Assembly (NCBI RefSeq): GCF_009363615.1
Contig: NZ_CP045384.1
Location: 2,850,501-2,914,500 of the forward strand
Reading direction: 5' to 3'
DNA from: Ruegeria sp. THAF33
GTDB taxonomy: Bacteria; Pseudomonadota; Alphaproteobacteria; Rhodobacterales; Rhodobacteraceae
DNA length: 64,000 nucleotides
A program made the position numbers and the translations under genes. The notes beneath the pieces are model-generated. The model worked only from the letters and a program-made list of their open reading frames with translations, ran no database searches and was not told the origin of the DNA. Below are positions 45,648 through 54,893 of this stretch, piece by piece (position 1 is the stretch's first letter; the number at the start of each line of letters is the position of its first letter).

Positions 45648-46784
45648 ATGATCGCAACAGGCAAATTGTCCCGCTGGCAATCTGCATCCCCTTTCTGGGT
45701 GTCGCTGCTGCTGATTCCGCTGGTCTGGTTTTCAGCTGCTACCGGTGGATGGTCACTGCTGCTGGTTCCTGCCGCAACCTGGTGGGCTTTTGCAGTGCTG
45801 GACCGGATCACCGGGCTCAACACTCAAAACGCCGACCCCGAGACCCCGGACACGGCGCTGCAATGGTACATATTGCTGACAAAACTCTGGGCCCCGATCC
45901 AGTTCGTTACCCTTTTTGGTCTCATCTGGTACGCAACCCACGGCACCCATCTGTCAACGCTTGAGAAAATCGGCCTCTTCTTTGGCACGGGCGTCATTTC
46001 GGGCACGATTGGGATCAATTACAGCCACGAGTTGATGCACCAGAAAAGCCGCTTGGAACGCTGGCTGGGGGACATCCTTCTTGCCATGGTGCTGTATTCT
46101 CATTTTCGGTCCGAGCACCTGTTGGTCCATCACCGCCATGTTGGCACCCCGCGCGATCCGGTAACGGCGCGCTACAACGAAGGTTTCCATCGCTTCTATC
46201 CCCGCGTTCTGTGGCAATGCTGGGTTTCGGCCTTCAACGCCGAGCGCAACAAGCTGGCCCGCATCGACAGACCGTGGACAGATCGTTCAAACCCGTTCTG
46301 GCGGTACTGGGCGCTGCAAGGTGGGATGCTGGCACTGGCTGGCCTGATCGGAGGATGGTCCGGCGTGGCGCTGTTTCTGCTTCAGGCTGGTGTCGCGATC
46401 TGGCAGCTCGAGCTGGTCAATTATGTCGAGCATTACGGCCTGACCCGAAAACACCTGGGCGAGGGACGGTACGAGCATGTCCTGCCACGCCATTCCTGGA
46501 ATGCCTCGCAGAAAGCTTCGAACTGGTTGCTGATCAATCTTCAGCGCCATTCGGACCACCATTACAAACCCAATCGCCGGTTTCCGCTGCTGCAACATCA
46601 CGCGTCGGACATGGCACCGCAATTGCCCTATGGCTATCCCGTCATGACCGTGTTCGCCATGATCCCTCCGCTGTGGCGGCGGGTCATGAACCCGCGCGTT
46701 CGCGCGTGGCGGCGCCACTACTATCCCGAGATCACCGACTGGCACCCCTACAACAAATCTTTGAACCCCATGCCCAAAGCGTGA
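45648..46784 (+). CDS. alkB: Alkane 1-monooxygenase (AlkB)
   Basis: A 378-residue integral-membrane di-iron hydroxylase that oxidises the terminal carbon of medium-chain alkanes. About six hydrophobic segments are present. The histidine boxes are all present: HELMH (127-131), EHLLVHHRH (156-164), NYVEHYGL and LQRHSDHHY near residue 300. The gene has no rubredoxin or rubredoxin reductase next to it, so electron supply must come from elsewhere. ATG 45648 is preferred for its GGAG; an upstream frame overlaps mutY. Confidence 0.93.
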   Translation: MIATGKLSRWQSASPFWVSLLLIPLVWFSAATGGWSLLLVPAATWWAFAVLDRITGLNTQNADPETPDTALQWYILLTKLWAPIQFVTLFGLIWYATHGTHLSTLEKIGLFFGTGVISGTIGINYSHELMHQKSRLERWLGDILLAMVLYSHFRSEHLLVHHRHVGTPRDPVTARYNEGFHRFYPRVLWQCWVSAFNAERNKLARIDRPWTDRSNPFWRYWALQGGMLALAGLIGGWSGVALFLLQAGVAIWQLELVNYVEHYGLTRKHLGEGRYEHVLPRHSWNASQKASNWLLINLQRHSDHHYKPNRRFPLLQHHASDMAPQLPYGYPVMTVFAMIPPLWRRVMNPRVRAWRRHYYPEITDWHPYNKSLNPMPKA

Positions 46785-46786
46785 TC

Positions 46787-46808
46787 GCAGCGCGCACAGG
46801 CGCGCTGC
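46787..46808. terminator. Hairpin after alkB
   Basis: GCAGCGCGC and GCGCGCTGC form a perfect 9-bp stem around ACAG, two nt after the alkB stop and between convergent genes. Only TT follows, so it may be a weak terminator or a 3'-end stabiliser. Confidence 0.6.
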
Positions 46809-46863
46809 TTGGCCCAACTGTCAGCACTGCATCTGCGATGCTGTTCTGACGGGCGGGAGGCCC

Positions 46864-48246
46864 TCAGCTTTTCATCACCCAGACATCCATCGGCGCCTCG
46901 ACCCCTCGCACGGGTTGGTCGCGACAGGCAACAAAACCGGCCATGACCTCCGGCGCCTGCGGGTTTTCTTGCTCAACCCGCAGGCGTACGGCATCGCTGA
47001 CAACGATACGCGCCTTGAATTCACGCGTCAGTGCCTCAAGCTTAGCCGCCACATTGACCGCATCGCCAATCACCGCGAATTCCAACCGGTTGGCACCGAT
47101 ATCCCCAAGTACGACCGAGCCGTAATGCACCCCAACGCCGACATGGATTTCGGGCTCTCCCACCCTGCGACGTTCCAGATTCCAACGGTCGATCACACCC
47201 ACCATCGCACGCGCGCAGTCCAGGGCATTGCTCGCGTCCAGGGGCGTTGGCACCGGAGTGCCGAAGGTCGCCATCAAACCGTCGCCCAGATACTTGTCCA
47301 AGGTCCCGTGGTGCCGGAATACCTCGGTTTCCATACGGGCATGAAACCCGCGCAGAACCTCGATCACTTCATAGGGATCCCGCCCGGCGGCGTATTTGGT
47401 GAACCCGACGATATCGATGAACAGAACGGCCACATCTTCTTTGCGGACCTGTTTCAGCGGCTCATCGTTCTGGCTCAGCTCATCCACCACATTGGGCGAG
47501 AAATACCGCGACAGGTTGGCCCGTTCCCGTTCCAACCCCGCGTTGTTCATCAACAATTGATTGAGACGCCGCATCGAAATGCCCAGCGTCACCGCGACCA
47601 TTATGAATACGATCACTTGCTGGATACGTTGAGGGACCATGAAACTGTTTGGATCCAACAGCTCGGCAACATCCGGATAGCCTTGCAAGGCCTCTGCAAC
47701 CTTTTCGCTGATCCCCGGAATCGGCGTTGCCACCCACGAGGCAACGATCCAACCGATCGTCCACATCAATGCCGTCCACGAACCGATGGCAATGACCGTG
47801 CGCCAGGAATAGGCCAGGGTTCCGGCCGCCAGGATGACGAAAAAGTACTGAAAATTGTCGAACCGGTATTGCATGGCCAGAGGGCGGACATCGTCACTGA
47901 ACGGGTTGGGCACGATCATTCCTAGGGTCATGATCAGCAGATCCACGAAGATCAAAAGAAGCTCGACCCGCGATTGCCCCACCCGACCGGAACGGCGGAT
48001 CAGCCAACCGTTGGCGCAGATCAGCAGCAGAATGAAGTGATACCAAAGCACCTCCCATTGCGGGTTCAGGAAAACCAGAAGAACCCCGGTCAGTGCCATC
48101 GCCACCCAGCGCGCGCGGACGGCCAGTTCCAACCCTTCACGCTTGTGCCGCTCCAACGCGGCCTCGGTGTATTTGTTGTCCAGATCGAACGTGTCAGGTT
48201 CCGTGAAAAACAGACTGCGGCGGGGCTGCGCGGTTGTCTCGGTCAT
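46864..48246 (-). CDS. Membrane-bound class III adenylate/guanylate cyclase
   Basis: A 460-residue protein with about six TM segments (residues about 50-240), then a class III cyclase domain (about 265-440). Metal Asp residues are in VLFIDIVGFTKYA and LDKYLGDGLMATFG, with the purine Lys in the latter. The C-terminal helix reads EFAVIGDAVNVAAKLE: Asn is kept but the position of the usual transition-state Arg is Lys, and Asp is Glu before FAVIG. It is thus a probable but perhaps slow or specialised enzyme. The start at 48246 is the best-placed ATG. It follows ccrM downstream on the same strand. Confidence 0.88.
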   Translation of the reverse strand: MTETTAQPRRSLFFTEPDTFDLDNKYTEAALERHKREGLELAVRARWVAMALTGVLLVFLNPQWEVLWYHFILLLICANGWLIRRSGRVGQSRVELLLIFVDLLIMTLGMIVPNPFSDDVRPLAMQYRFDNFQYFFVILAAGTLAYSWRTVIAIGSWTALMWTIGWIVASWVATPIPGISEKVAEALQGYPDVAELLDPNSFMVPQRIQQVIVFIMVAVTLGISMRRLNQLLMNNAGLERERANLSRYFSPNVVDELSQNDEPLKQVRKEDVAVLFIDIVGFTKYAAGRDPYEVIEVLRGFHARMETEVFRHHGTLDKYLGDGLMATFGTPVPTPLDASNALDCARAMVGVIDRWNLERRRVGEPEIHVGVGVHYGSVVLGDIGANRLEFAVIGDAVNVAAKLEALTREFKARIVVSDAVRLRVEQENPQAPEVMAGFVACRDQPVRGVEAPMDVWVMKS

Positions 48247-48304
48247 GGCCGTGATCTTTCTTGCAGTGTCAGGATCAACAACATGCAATCACTGTTGATC
48301 CGAA

Positions 48305-48335
48305 AACAAAAGACCCCGCCGTAGGATCGGCGGGG
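48305..48335 (-). terminator. Terminator of ccrM
   Basis: On the minus strand CCCCGCCG and CGGCGGGG form an 8-bp stem around ATCCTA, then TCTTTTGTTTT. A second weaker hairpin, CAAGGC-N5-GCCTTG, lies at 48336-48352 on the ccrM side. Together they isolate ccrM from the cyclase gene. Confidence 0.88.
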
Positions 48336-48386
48336 CAAGGCGTAGTGCCTTGTGTCAGGCCACAGGCACCGGCGGTGTTCTTTGTA

Positions 48387-49496
<1,110 letters not shown>

Positions 49497-49542
49497 TCAA
49501 GTGTCCACGGCGCTTTTGCGCTCATTTGGTTGAGACAAGGAT

Positions 49543-49581
49543 GAGTCAAAGACGAATCGGCGTCAATTTCTTTTTTGAATC
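49543..49581 (-). promoter_or_regulatory. ccrM promoter region with three GANTC sites
   Basis: GAGTC at 49543-49547, GAATC at 49554-49558 and GAATC at 49577-49581 lie in the 107-nt gap between rnhB and ccrM. On the minus strand TTGACG (49566-49561) is a possible -35, with one GANTC in the spacer behind it. In Caulobacter, methylation of GANTC sites in the ccrM leader switches the promoter off; the same logic is suggested here. Confidence 0.6.
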
Positions 49582-49594
49582 AGCGACTTACGAT

Positions 49595-50212
49595 TTACTC
49601 TTGATACAAGATATTGTGCACCGGCTTGAACGAACGTCTATGGTGTGGGGTCACGCCAAGATTTTGCAGTGCTTCCTTGTGTTGTTTTGACGGATAACCG
49701 GCGTTGGTTTCCCATCCATATCCCGGATGCTGTTGCGCCAAATCCACCATCACCTGATCGCGCCAGTTTTTTGCAAGGATCGACGCGGCTGCAATCGACA
49801 CCGATCGGGCGTCCCCCTTCACGACGGCCTGCGACGGGATTTTCAGGCCGCGTGGAATCATGTTCCCGTCGATCAGCAGGAAATCAGGGGCCGGCGACAG
49901 AGCCTCGACCGCGCGCAGCATCGCCAGATGCGATGCCCTGAGGATGTTGATCTCGTCAATCTCGGCGACCGAGGCTTCGGCCACGGCAAACTCGGCGCTG
50001 TGCCGGATCTCGGTATCCAGCGCGACCCGACGTCTGGCCGTCAGCTTCTTGGAATCATTCAACCCTTCGGGGATGGTCTGTGGGTTCAGGATCACCGCTG
50101 CCGCGACGACCGGGCCGGCCAAAGGGCCGCGCCCGACCTCATCCACCCCCGCGATACGGCAATGGCCCCGGTCCAGCAGCGCCTGTTCAAGTTCGAAATC
50201 TGGTTTTGTCAT
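49595..50212 (-). CDS. rnhB: Ribonuclease HII
   Basis: A 205-residue RNase HII, which removes ribonucleotides from DNA and RNA-DNA hybrids. The DE pair is D24-E25 in IAGVDEVGRGPLAGPVVAAA; a further Asp is in LLIDGNMIPRGL; VKGDARSVSIAAASILAK and KQHKEAL complete the pattern. ATG 50212 is the family start with AAAGGATG ahead. It lies upstream of ccrM on the same strand, so the two may share some transcription. Confidence 0.95.
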   Translation of the reverse strand: MTKPDFELEQALLDRGHCRIAGVDEVGRGPLAGPVVAAAVILNPQTIPEGLNDSKKLTARRRVALDTEIRHSAEFAVAEASVAEIDEINILRASHLAMLRAVEALSPAPDFLLIDGNMIPRGLKIPSQAVVKGDARSVSIAAASILAKNWRDQVMVDLAQQHPGYGWETNAGYPSKQHKEALQNLGVTPHHRRSFKPVHNILYQE

Positions 50213-50242
50213 CCTTTTGGAAAACCGTGTTTCACACAGCGC

Positions 50243-50284
50243 CGCAAGAAAAAAGAGAGAGGGCAGCCAACACCGCCCTCTCTC
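50243..50284 (-). terminator. Terminator of the 50324-50782 gene
   Basis: On the minus strand GAGAGAGGGC, a 10-nt loop and GCCCTCTCTC are followed by TTTTTTCTT. A smaller GC-rich stem (GCGGCG...CGCCGC) stands between it and the gene's stop codon. Confidence 0.88.
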
Positions 50285-50323
50285 ACGCGGCGCGTCTTTG
50301 GCGCCGCTCCTGCTCAACCGGTG

Positions 50324-50782
50324 TTACTGGTAAACGACACGGTATCCTTTCTGGCGCAGGCACGCGGGTTCGTATGCCCGCTTGACCTTTTGGCCATTCC
50401 AGAAACCGACTTTGCACTCTTGCGGCAGGCTATTGGCATGTTTGTAGTGCTTCTTGAGGCATTTCGGCCCAAGCAGCGGATGATCCTGAGAATACCCGTT
50501 GAATGTGCGCAGGCAGCGCTGGGGAAGATCATAGCGCGCCACGCGCGGCGGCAGAGGGCGCACAGGCTGCGGCGTGTAAGGTGCCGGGGTATAGGTCTGA
50601 TGGCGAGTCGCCCGATCCTTTTTCTTTTCCTTGTTGTAATAGTGAACCCCGGCCCCGATGAGCGCGATGGCCGCCAGCCCGCCAAGAATGTCCTTTGCGT
50701 CCGCAGCCCGTGCCTGAGACGCAGAAACCCCGGTTATTGCAACCGCGGTCGCAACGATGAAAGCGATGAATTTCCTGTGCAT
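50324..50782 (-). CDS. Small exported protein of unknown function
   Basis: A 152-residue protein with a clear signal peptide MHRKFIAFIVATAVAITGVS (cleavage near ARA-ADAKD). A short hydrophobic stretch ILGGLAAIALIGAGVHYY follows, then a proline-rich basic linker (YTPAPYTPQPVRPLPPRV) and a C-terminal domain with four Cys (CLRTF, PKCLKK, ECKVG, ACLRQ) that could form two disulfides. No known family is recognised. AAGGAC precedes the ATG. It ends in its own terminator and is divergent from the next small exported gene. Confidence 0.75.
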   Translation of the reverse strand: MHRKFIAFIVATAVAITGVSASQARAADAKDILGGLAAIALIGAGVHYYNKEKKKDRATRHQTYTPAPYTPQPVRPLPPRVARYDLPQRCLRTFNGYSQDHPLLGPKCLKKHYKHANSLPQECKVGFWNGQKVKRAYEPACLRQKGYRVVYQ

Positions 50783-50958
50783 GATGCGTGTCCTTCATAG
50801 TGTTTGGGCGACCGTGTGACGGAGCGCGTCCTGATTGCCCTGACACTGGGGGCGACCGGTCCAGACAAGCAATAACAGCCCGGTGTTATCGGATATCAGA
50901 GCCCGCAAACCCCTTGGGTTATTGAATATCGCGGCAACTCATGCGCAGGATGCGGCCT

Positions 50959-51246
50959 ATGAAACAGATCCTCTCTTCTCTGACCTTTGCGGCCCTGATA
51001 TCGCTTGGCTCTGCTGCGTCTGCGGCGGATTGCTATGCGGATTACAAGGCCAAGAAAGACAACCCGTTGCGTCTGCACTATGGGGTCATTCAGGTCTCGA
51101 ACTGCGACAAGGGCCAGGCCCAGGCAGAAATCGCCCAGCGCCTGAGCGCGTCAGGCTGGACCTTGCTTGAAGTGCAGTCCGTTTTCGGGCCGGAAGGGTT
51201 GGATCAGAGGAAAGGCAATGCCGGAAAATTCTATCTCCGTTTCTGA
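50959..51246 (+). CDS. Small exported protein of unknown function
   Basis: A 95-residue protein with signal peptide MKQILSSLTFAALISLGSAA (cleavage near ASA-ADC). The mature part is about 70 residues with two Cys (DCYAD and SNCDKG) that may pair, and ends QRKGNAGKFYLRF. No domain is recognised. It overlaps the following membrane winged-helix gene by 29 nt, so the two are probably cotranscribed and may function together. Confidence 0.75.
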   Translation: MKQILSSLTFAALISLGSAASAADCYADYKAKKDNPLRLHYGVIQVSNCDKGQAQAEIAQRLSASGWTLLEVQSVFGPEGLDQRKGNAGKFYLRF

Positions 51247-51919
51247 CGCACGCCGGTCGGGGGTCCGTCTGGTCGTGCTGGGCGTCGCAGCCATTGTCGC
51301 CATTCTGATCACCGCCGCCGTTTTCCTGTTCTGGACCCTGCCGGACGCCAACGCATTCAACGCGCGGGTCGAGCGATTGTTCATCGAGACCGATCTGACC
51401 TCGCAAACCGAAATCCGGTTGCTTGAAATTCTGGCCCAGTCCGGCACCGCCTTCGCCGACACCCTGTCCAGTTATCGGATGGTGATCTATGTGCTGCTGG
51501 TTTTTGCCTGCGCCATGATGGCCTCGGCGTTGGTCTTTCTGGTTATGCTGGTACTGCTGAACCGACGCATGGCGCAGATCGAACGCACCGGCATTCAGGT
51601 GACCTCGTTGCTGATCAGCCGCGAGGAAAACACCGTCTACCTCAACAACATGGATTTCAAACTCACGCCCGCCGCCATGGAAACCCTGTCTGTTCTGGCT
51701 GAATCCCGGCTGGATGATGAGGTTTTGTCCGGCGCCCAGATCGAGGCGATGATTTCCGGCCGCAATGAGGCCGATTGCGACGAAGCCGCAGGCGCGACGC
51801 GGATCAAACGGTTGCGGGATGCGCTTGGCAACCAGATGGTAAGTGAACTTCTGGTCAAGAACATCGCCAAAAAAGGGTACATGCTGTCCATCGAAAAAGA
51901 CGTGATACAAATGGTCTGA
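51218..51919 (+). CDS. Two-TM membrane protein with C-terminal winged-helix-like domain
   Basis: A 233-residue protein. TM1 is about 17-40 (VRLVVLGVAAIVAILITAAV) and TM2 about 89-114, enclosing a periplasmic loop of about 48 residues. The C-terminal 118 residues are cytoplasmic, and residues about 147-225 read like an OmpR/ToxR-type winged helix: KLTPAAMETLSVL, IKRLRDALGNQMVSELLVKN and KKGYMLSI. This would be a membrane-bound DNA-binding protein with its DNA domain at the C-terminus, the reverse of ToxR. No phosphorylation domain is present. Start 51218 has GAGGAAAGG nearby. It is followed 106 nt later by a cyclase gene. Confidence 0.7.
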   Translation: MPENSISVSDARRSGVRLVVLGVAAIVAILITAAVFLFWTLPDANAFNARVERLFIETDLTSQTEIRLLEILAQSGTAFADTLSSYRMVIYVLLVFACAMMASALVFLVMLVLLNRRMAQIERTGIQVTSLLISREENTVYLNNMDFKLTPAAMETLSVLAESRLDDEVLSGAQIEAMISGRNEADCDEAAGATRIKRLRDALGNQMVSELLVKNIAKKGYMLSIEKDVIQMV

Positions 51920-52025
51920 GCCTTGCTGCATGACCGTATGCGTTGGCACTTTTCCCTTCTGCGCCTCTTGGAATGTGGGATGCAAAGCCCCATTCTAGAA
52001 AAAACCCAGGCAAGGGAGGTCGCAT

Positions 52026-53600
52026 ATGAACGTCCACGCCGCACCAAAAATCAATGGGTATGGAATCTCGGTTGAATCGCTGAATGGCAGAATTGCCATT
52101 TACCGCAATGATGTGCTTTTGGCTGAAAGCAAAGATGCCAAGGTCATGTATGAAACGCGCCTGCCGCCCACGATCTATGTTCCCCGCGCGGATGTCTGTG
52201 TTGATCTGAGCGAAGAAACAGACCTGCAAACATTCTGCCCGTTCAAAGGCACTGCCACGTATCACGACATCAATCTGGGGTCCGAAAACCTGGCCAATTC
52301 TGTCTGGGCCTATGAAGAAGCCCTGCCCGAAAGCGCGGCCATTCAAGGCTGTATCGGCTTCGTGCCCGATGCCTATACGAAAATCGATCTGGGCGACAAC
52401 CGCCTTCGCGAACCAGAAGACGGCAACATCAGCGGCCCCCTGATCGATTGGTTGATGCGTGGTGCTTCGACCGCGGCAACGCCCGAAAGCTTTACCAAAG
52501 CGCTGGCCGAAAAGATGCTGGAGCACGGCATCGCAATACAAAGGCTGAGCATTCTGGCCTGGTCCCTTCACCCCCTGATCGCGGGAAAACACTATATCTG
52601 GGAAAAAGATGAAGAAGAGATTCTGACCCGGGCTCCGACATACGAAATCTATGATCACCCAGCTTTCATCAACAGCCCCTTGCGGCATGTCTCGAACGGC
52701 CTGGGTGGCGTGCGGCAAAGGTTGAATGATGAAAACCCGCAAAACAGCTTCCCGATCATGGAGGATCTGCGGGCCAAGGGCGCAACAGATTACGTGGCCA
52801 TGCCCTTGCCGTTTTCCGACGGGCGCACCAATGTTCTGACGCTGACCTGCGATCACCCGGACGGGTTTACCACCGAAAATCTGGGCCTTGTCTTTGAATG
52901 TTCCTCGGTAATCGCCCGTTTCTACGAGGTGTTCATGCAGCGCGAAAACGCGCAGGTCCTGCTGGAAACCTATGTCGGCAAACGCACCGGCGCGCGCGTA
53001 TTGGGCGGCGAAATCAGGAGGGGTGACGGGGATGAGATCGACGCCGCCATCATGTTCTGCGACCTCCGTAATTCAACGAGCCTGGAAGAGAAGCTGGGCC
53101 GGGGCGAGTATATCAATCTCCTGAACGAGTTCTTTGAAACGGTCTCGGGCATTGTTCATGACAACAACGGAGAAGTCCTGAAGTTCATTGGCGACGCTGT
53201 TCTGGCCGTTTTCCCGGCAACGGACGAGGATGCCAGTACGGCCCGCACCAATGCCCAGCGCTCGGCGATCAAAATCGTCGAAACTTTGGGAGAGCTGCGC
53301 AAAGAAGGTACGGACAGGCATTGCGACTGTTCGATCGGCGTCGCGTATGGGCGTGTCACCTACGGCAATGTGGGATCTCGCGAACGGCTTGATTTCACAG
53401 TTATCGGTCAGGCCGCAAACGTCGCCGCACGTTTGGGCGAGTTCGGCAAGTCGCAAGGGCACCGCATTGTCGTTTCAGAAGACATCGAACCGGCCTGTTC
53501 CAATGCTGTACCGCTGGGAGACGTCAATCTGCACAACGTGTCCCGACCCGTCAGATCATATGCTTTGCGAACCGCAGCCGATGAGATTCTGAACGGTTGA
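52026..53600 (+). CDS. DUF427-class III nucleotide cyclase fusion
   Basis: A 524-residue soluble protein with three parts. Residues about 10-110 form a DUF427 domain (GRIAIYRNDVLLAESKDAKV, CPFKGTATYHDI, NSVWAYEEA). Residues about 135-320 form an alpha-rich region seen ahead of cyclase domains in rhizobial and roseobacter cyclases (IQRLSILAWSLHPLIAGKHY). Residues about 335-510 form a class III cyclase domain with metal Asp in IMFCDLRNST and LKFIGDAVLAVF, and DFTVIGQAANVAARL with Asp, Asn and Arg kept. cAMP production is therefore likely. GGGAGG precedes the ATG. Confidence 0.88.
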   Translation: MNVHAAPKINGYGISVESLNGRIAIYRNDVLLAESKDAKVMYETRLPPTIYVPRADVCVDLSEETDLQTFCPFKGTATYHDINLGSENLANSVWAYEEALPESAAIQGCIGFVPDAYTKIDLGDNRLREPEDGNISGPLIDWLMRGASTAATPESFTKALAEKMLEHGIAIQRLSILAWSLHPLIAGKHYIWEKDEEEILTRAPTYEIYDHPAFINSPLRHVSNGLGGVRQRLNDENPQNSFPIMEDLRAKGATDYVAMPLPFSDGRTNVLTLTCDHPDGFTTENLGLVFECSSVIARFYEVFMQRENAQVLLETYVGKRTGARVLGGEIRRGDGDEIDAAIMFCDLRNSTSLEEKLGRGEYINLLNEFFETVSGIVHDNNGEVLKFIGDAVLAVFPATDEDASTARTNAQRSAIKIVETLGELRKEGTDRHCDCSIGVAYGRVTYGNVGSRERLDFTVIGQAANVAARLGEFGKSQGHRIVVSEDIEPACSNAVPLGDVNLHNVSRPVRSYALRTAADEILNG

Positions 53601-53700
53601 GGCCTTTCGTTGCAGTTCTGAAGAAAACCGCATTGCCTTGATCAGCGTGACGCCCTTGCGATCATGCTTCACCGACCACTTCGATCTGGAGGCGTTCTGC

Positions 53701-54495
53701 TCAAACGGCCCCCAACAAGATCAATGCGGTCTGCGCCGGCGAGATCGTGTTCTGAAGTTGCGCAATCTGACTTCTGGCCAAATAGGTGTCGGTCAGTTTC
53801 TCGATGGACTTTGGGTTCGAAAACTGTGCCAGATCCTCCGAGCCGGTCAGTTTGAGCAACCTAGCCTTGAACTCGACGAGTTGTTTGTCAATGTCCAGCT
53901 GCGCAAAGGATGACGGCAGTCCAAGTGCCGTTTCCATCATGCTGCGCAAAGGGGGCAGCCCCATAAGATCAAACCACTTTGTGTCTGCGCTTGAGGTCCT
54001 GTTGGCAAGATCCGAAAGCTCTCGTTGTGCATAGAGCGAAATACGCATCGTTTCATCCGACTCGCCAACGGCAATTTCAAACCGGGCCGTCAAATTGGCC
54101 TGGGCGATTTGCTCCATGTCGGACGTCAGAGCGGTTTTTCGGACAGCACCGGGACCAAACCCAAAGGCGTCAGAAAATTCCCGGTATCGCTTGTCGGCCA
54201 ATCGATTGGACAACGCGTCATCCGCCTGTGTCCCATCCTCGAGGATTTTGCGTATGAAAAACCGGTTGTCCAAATCTCCTTCCAAGCCGAACGCACCCAA
54301 AGCGACCTGCAACAACCTGCGATCCGACACCAGCTGTTCGGCGGATTGGATTTTTCCGATGTTGTCCAGAAAAAACTTTGTCTCTCTTTCATTCGCAGCT
54401 GACGACGAAAAACTCTGGAGCTGGCTTTCATAGGTACGTTGCAAGAACCGCCAGCCCACGATTCCACCGCTTGGGATGACGGGCTGGAATGTCAT
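53701..54495 (-). CDS. DUF1217 flagellar-cluster protein
   Basis: A 264-residue soluble, mostly helical protein of DUF1217, a family seen in alphaproteobacterial flagellar clusters. Recognisable parts are GGIVGWRFLQRTYESQL at the N-terminus and NERETKFFLDNIGKI, followed by a repeat-like second copy near AVGESDETMRISLYAQRELS. It lacks a signal peptide. A link to the flagellar rod, hook or export is likely from position, but no biochemical role is known. Its ATG overlaps the flbT stop (ATGA). Confidence 0.82.
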   Translation of the reverse strand: MTFQPVIPSGGIVGWRFLQRTYESQLQSFSSSAANERETKFFLDNIGKIQSAEQLVSDRRLLQVALGAFGLEGDLDNRFFIRKILEDGTQADDALSNRLADKRYREFSDAFGFGPGAVRKTALTSDMEQIAQANLTARFEIAVGESDETMRISLYAQRELSDLANRTSSADTKWFDLMGLPPLRSMMETALGLPSSFAQLDIDKQLVEFKARLLKLTGSEDLAQFSNPKSIEKLTDTYLARSQIAQLQNTISPAQTALILLGAV

Positions 54496-54893
54496 TGCTG
54501 ATAAGCCATCAGCCGCTCTTCGCGCGGCAGAAGCGAGCGAAGCGATTTGAGGCACTTGTAATAATGCTCTGCAACCAGGGCATCCGTGGCTTCGGCCAAG
54601 ACCCGGCGGCTATCTGCATCCGTAAAAACCTGGCTCAGCTCTTCCACGCGGCGCAACAATTGCTGACGTGCTTGGCCAGGTTCGATGTCCCCCGACAATA
54701 CAAGCTGCGCGGCATAACAGACGCGGCGCACCGGCGTATTCACCTCATCCGGATGAATCGCGTCCCGCAGTCGAAGAACATTCGCCTGTGGCGTCATGAT
54801 CGAAAACCGGCCGCGGCGATCGCCGTTCTCAATCACGACCCCGTTGATCAGAACCCTTTCTTTCGGGGCAAGCTTCAGGACCAGACCACTCAT
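54492..54893 (-). CDS. flbT: Flagellin post-transcriptional regulator FlbT
   Basis: A 133-residue protein that in Caulobacter binds flagellin mRNA leaders and promotes their decay until the hook is finished. The family pattern begins MSGLVLKLAPKERVLINGVV and continues with NVLRLRDAIHPDEVNTPVRR and YKCLKSLRSLLP. The ATG at 54893 shares one base with the flaF stop, so they are coupled. A structured flagellin leader, its likely target, stands 1.7 kb upstream. Confidence 0.93.
   Translation of the reverse strand: MSGLVLKLAPKERVLINGVVIENGDRRGRFSIMTPQANVLRLRDAIHPDEVNTPVRRVCYAAQLVLSGDIEPGQARQQLLRRVEELSQVFTDADSRRVLAEATDALVAEHYYKCLKSLRSLLPREERLMAYQQ

Noticed and set aside
51925..52025. Sigma-54-like TTGGCAC before the DUF427-cyclase gene
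   Set aside because: The -12 GC element is not at the required distance, so no sigma-54 promoter is supported.
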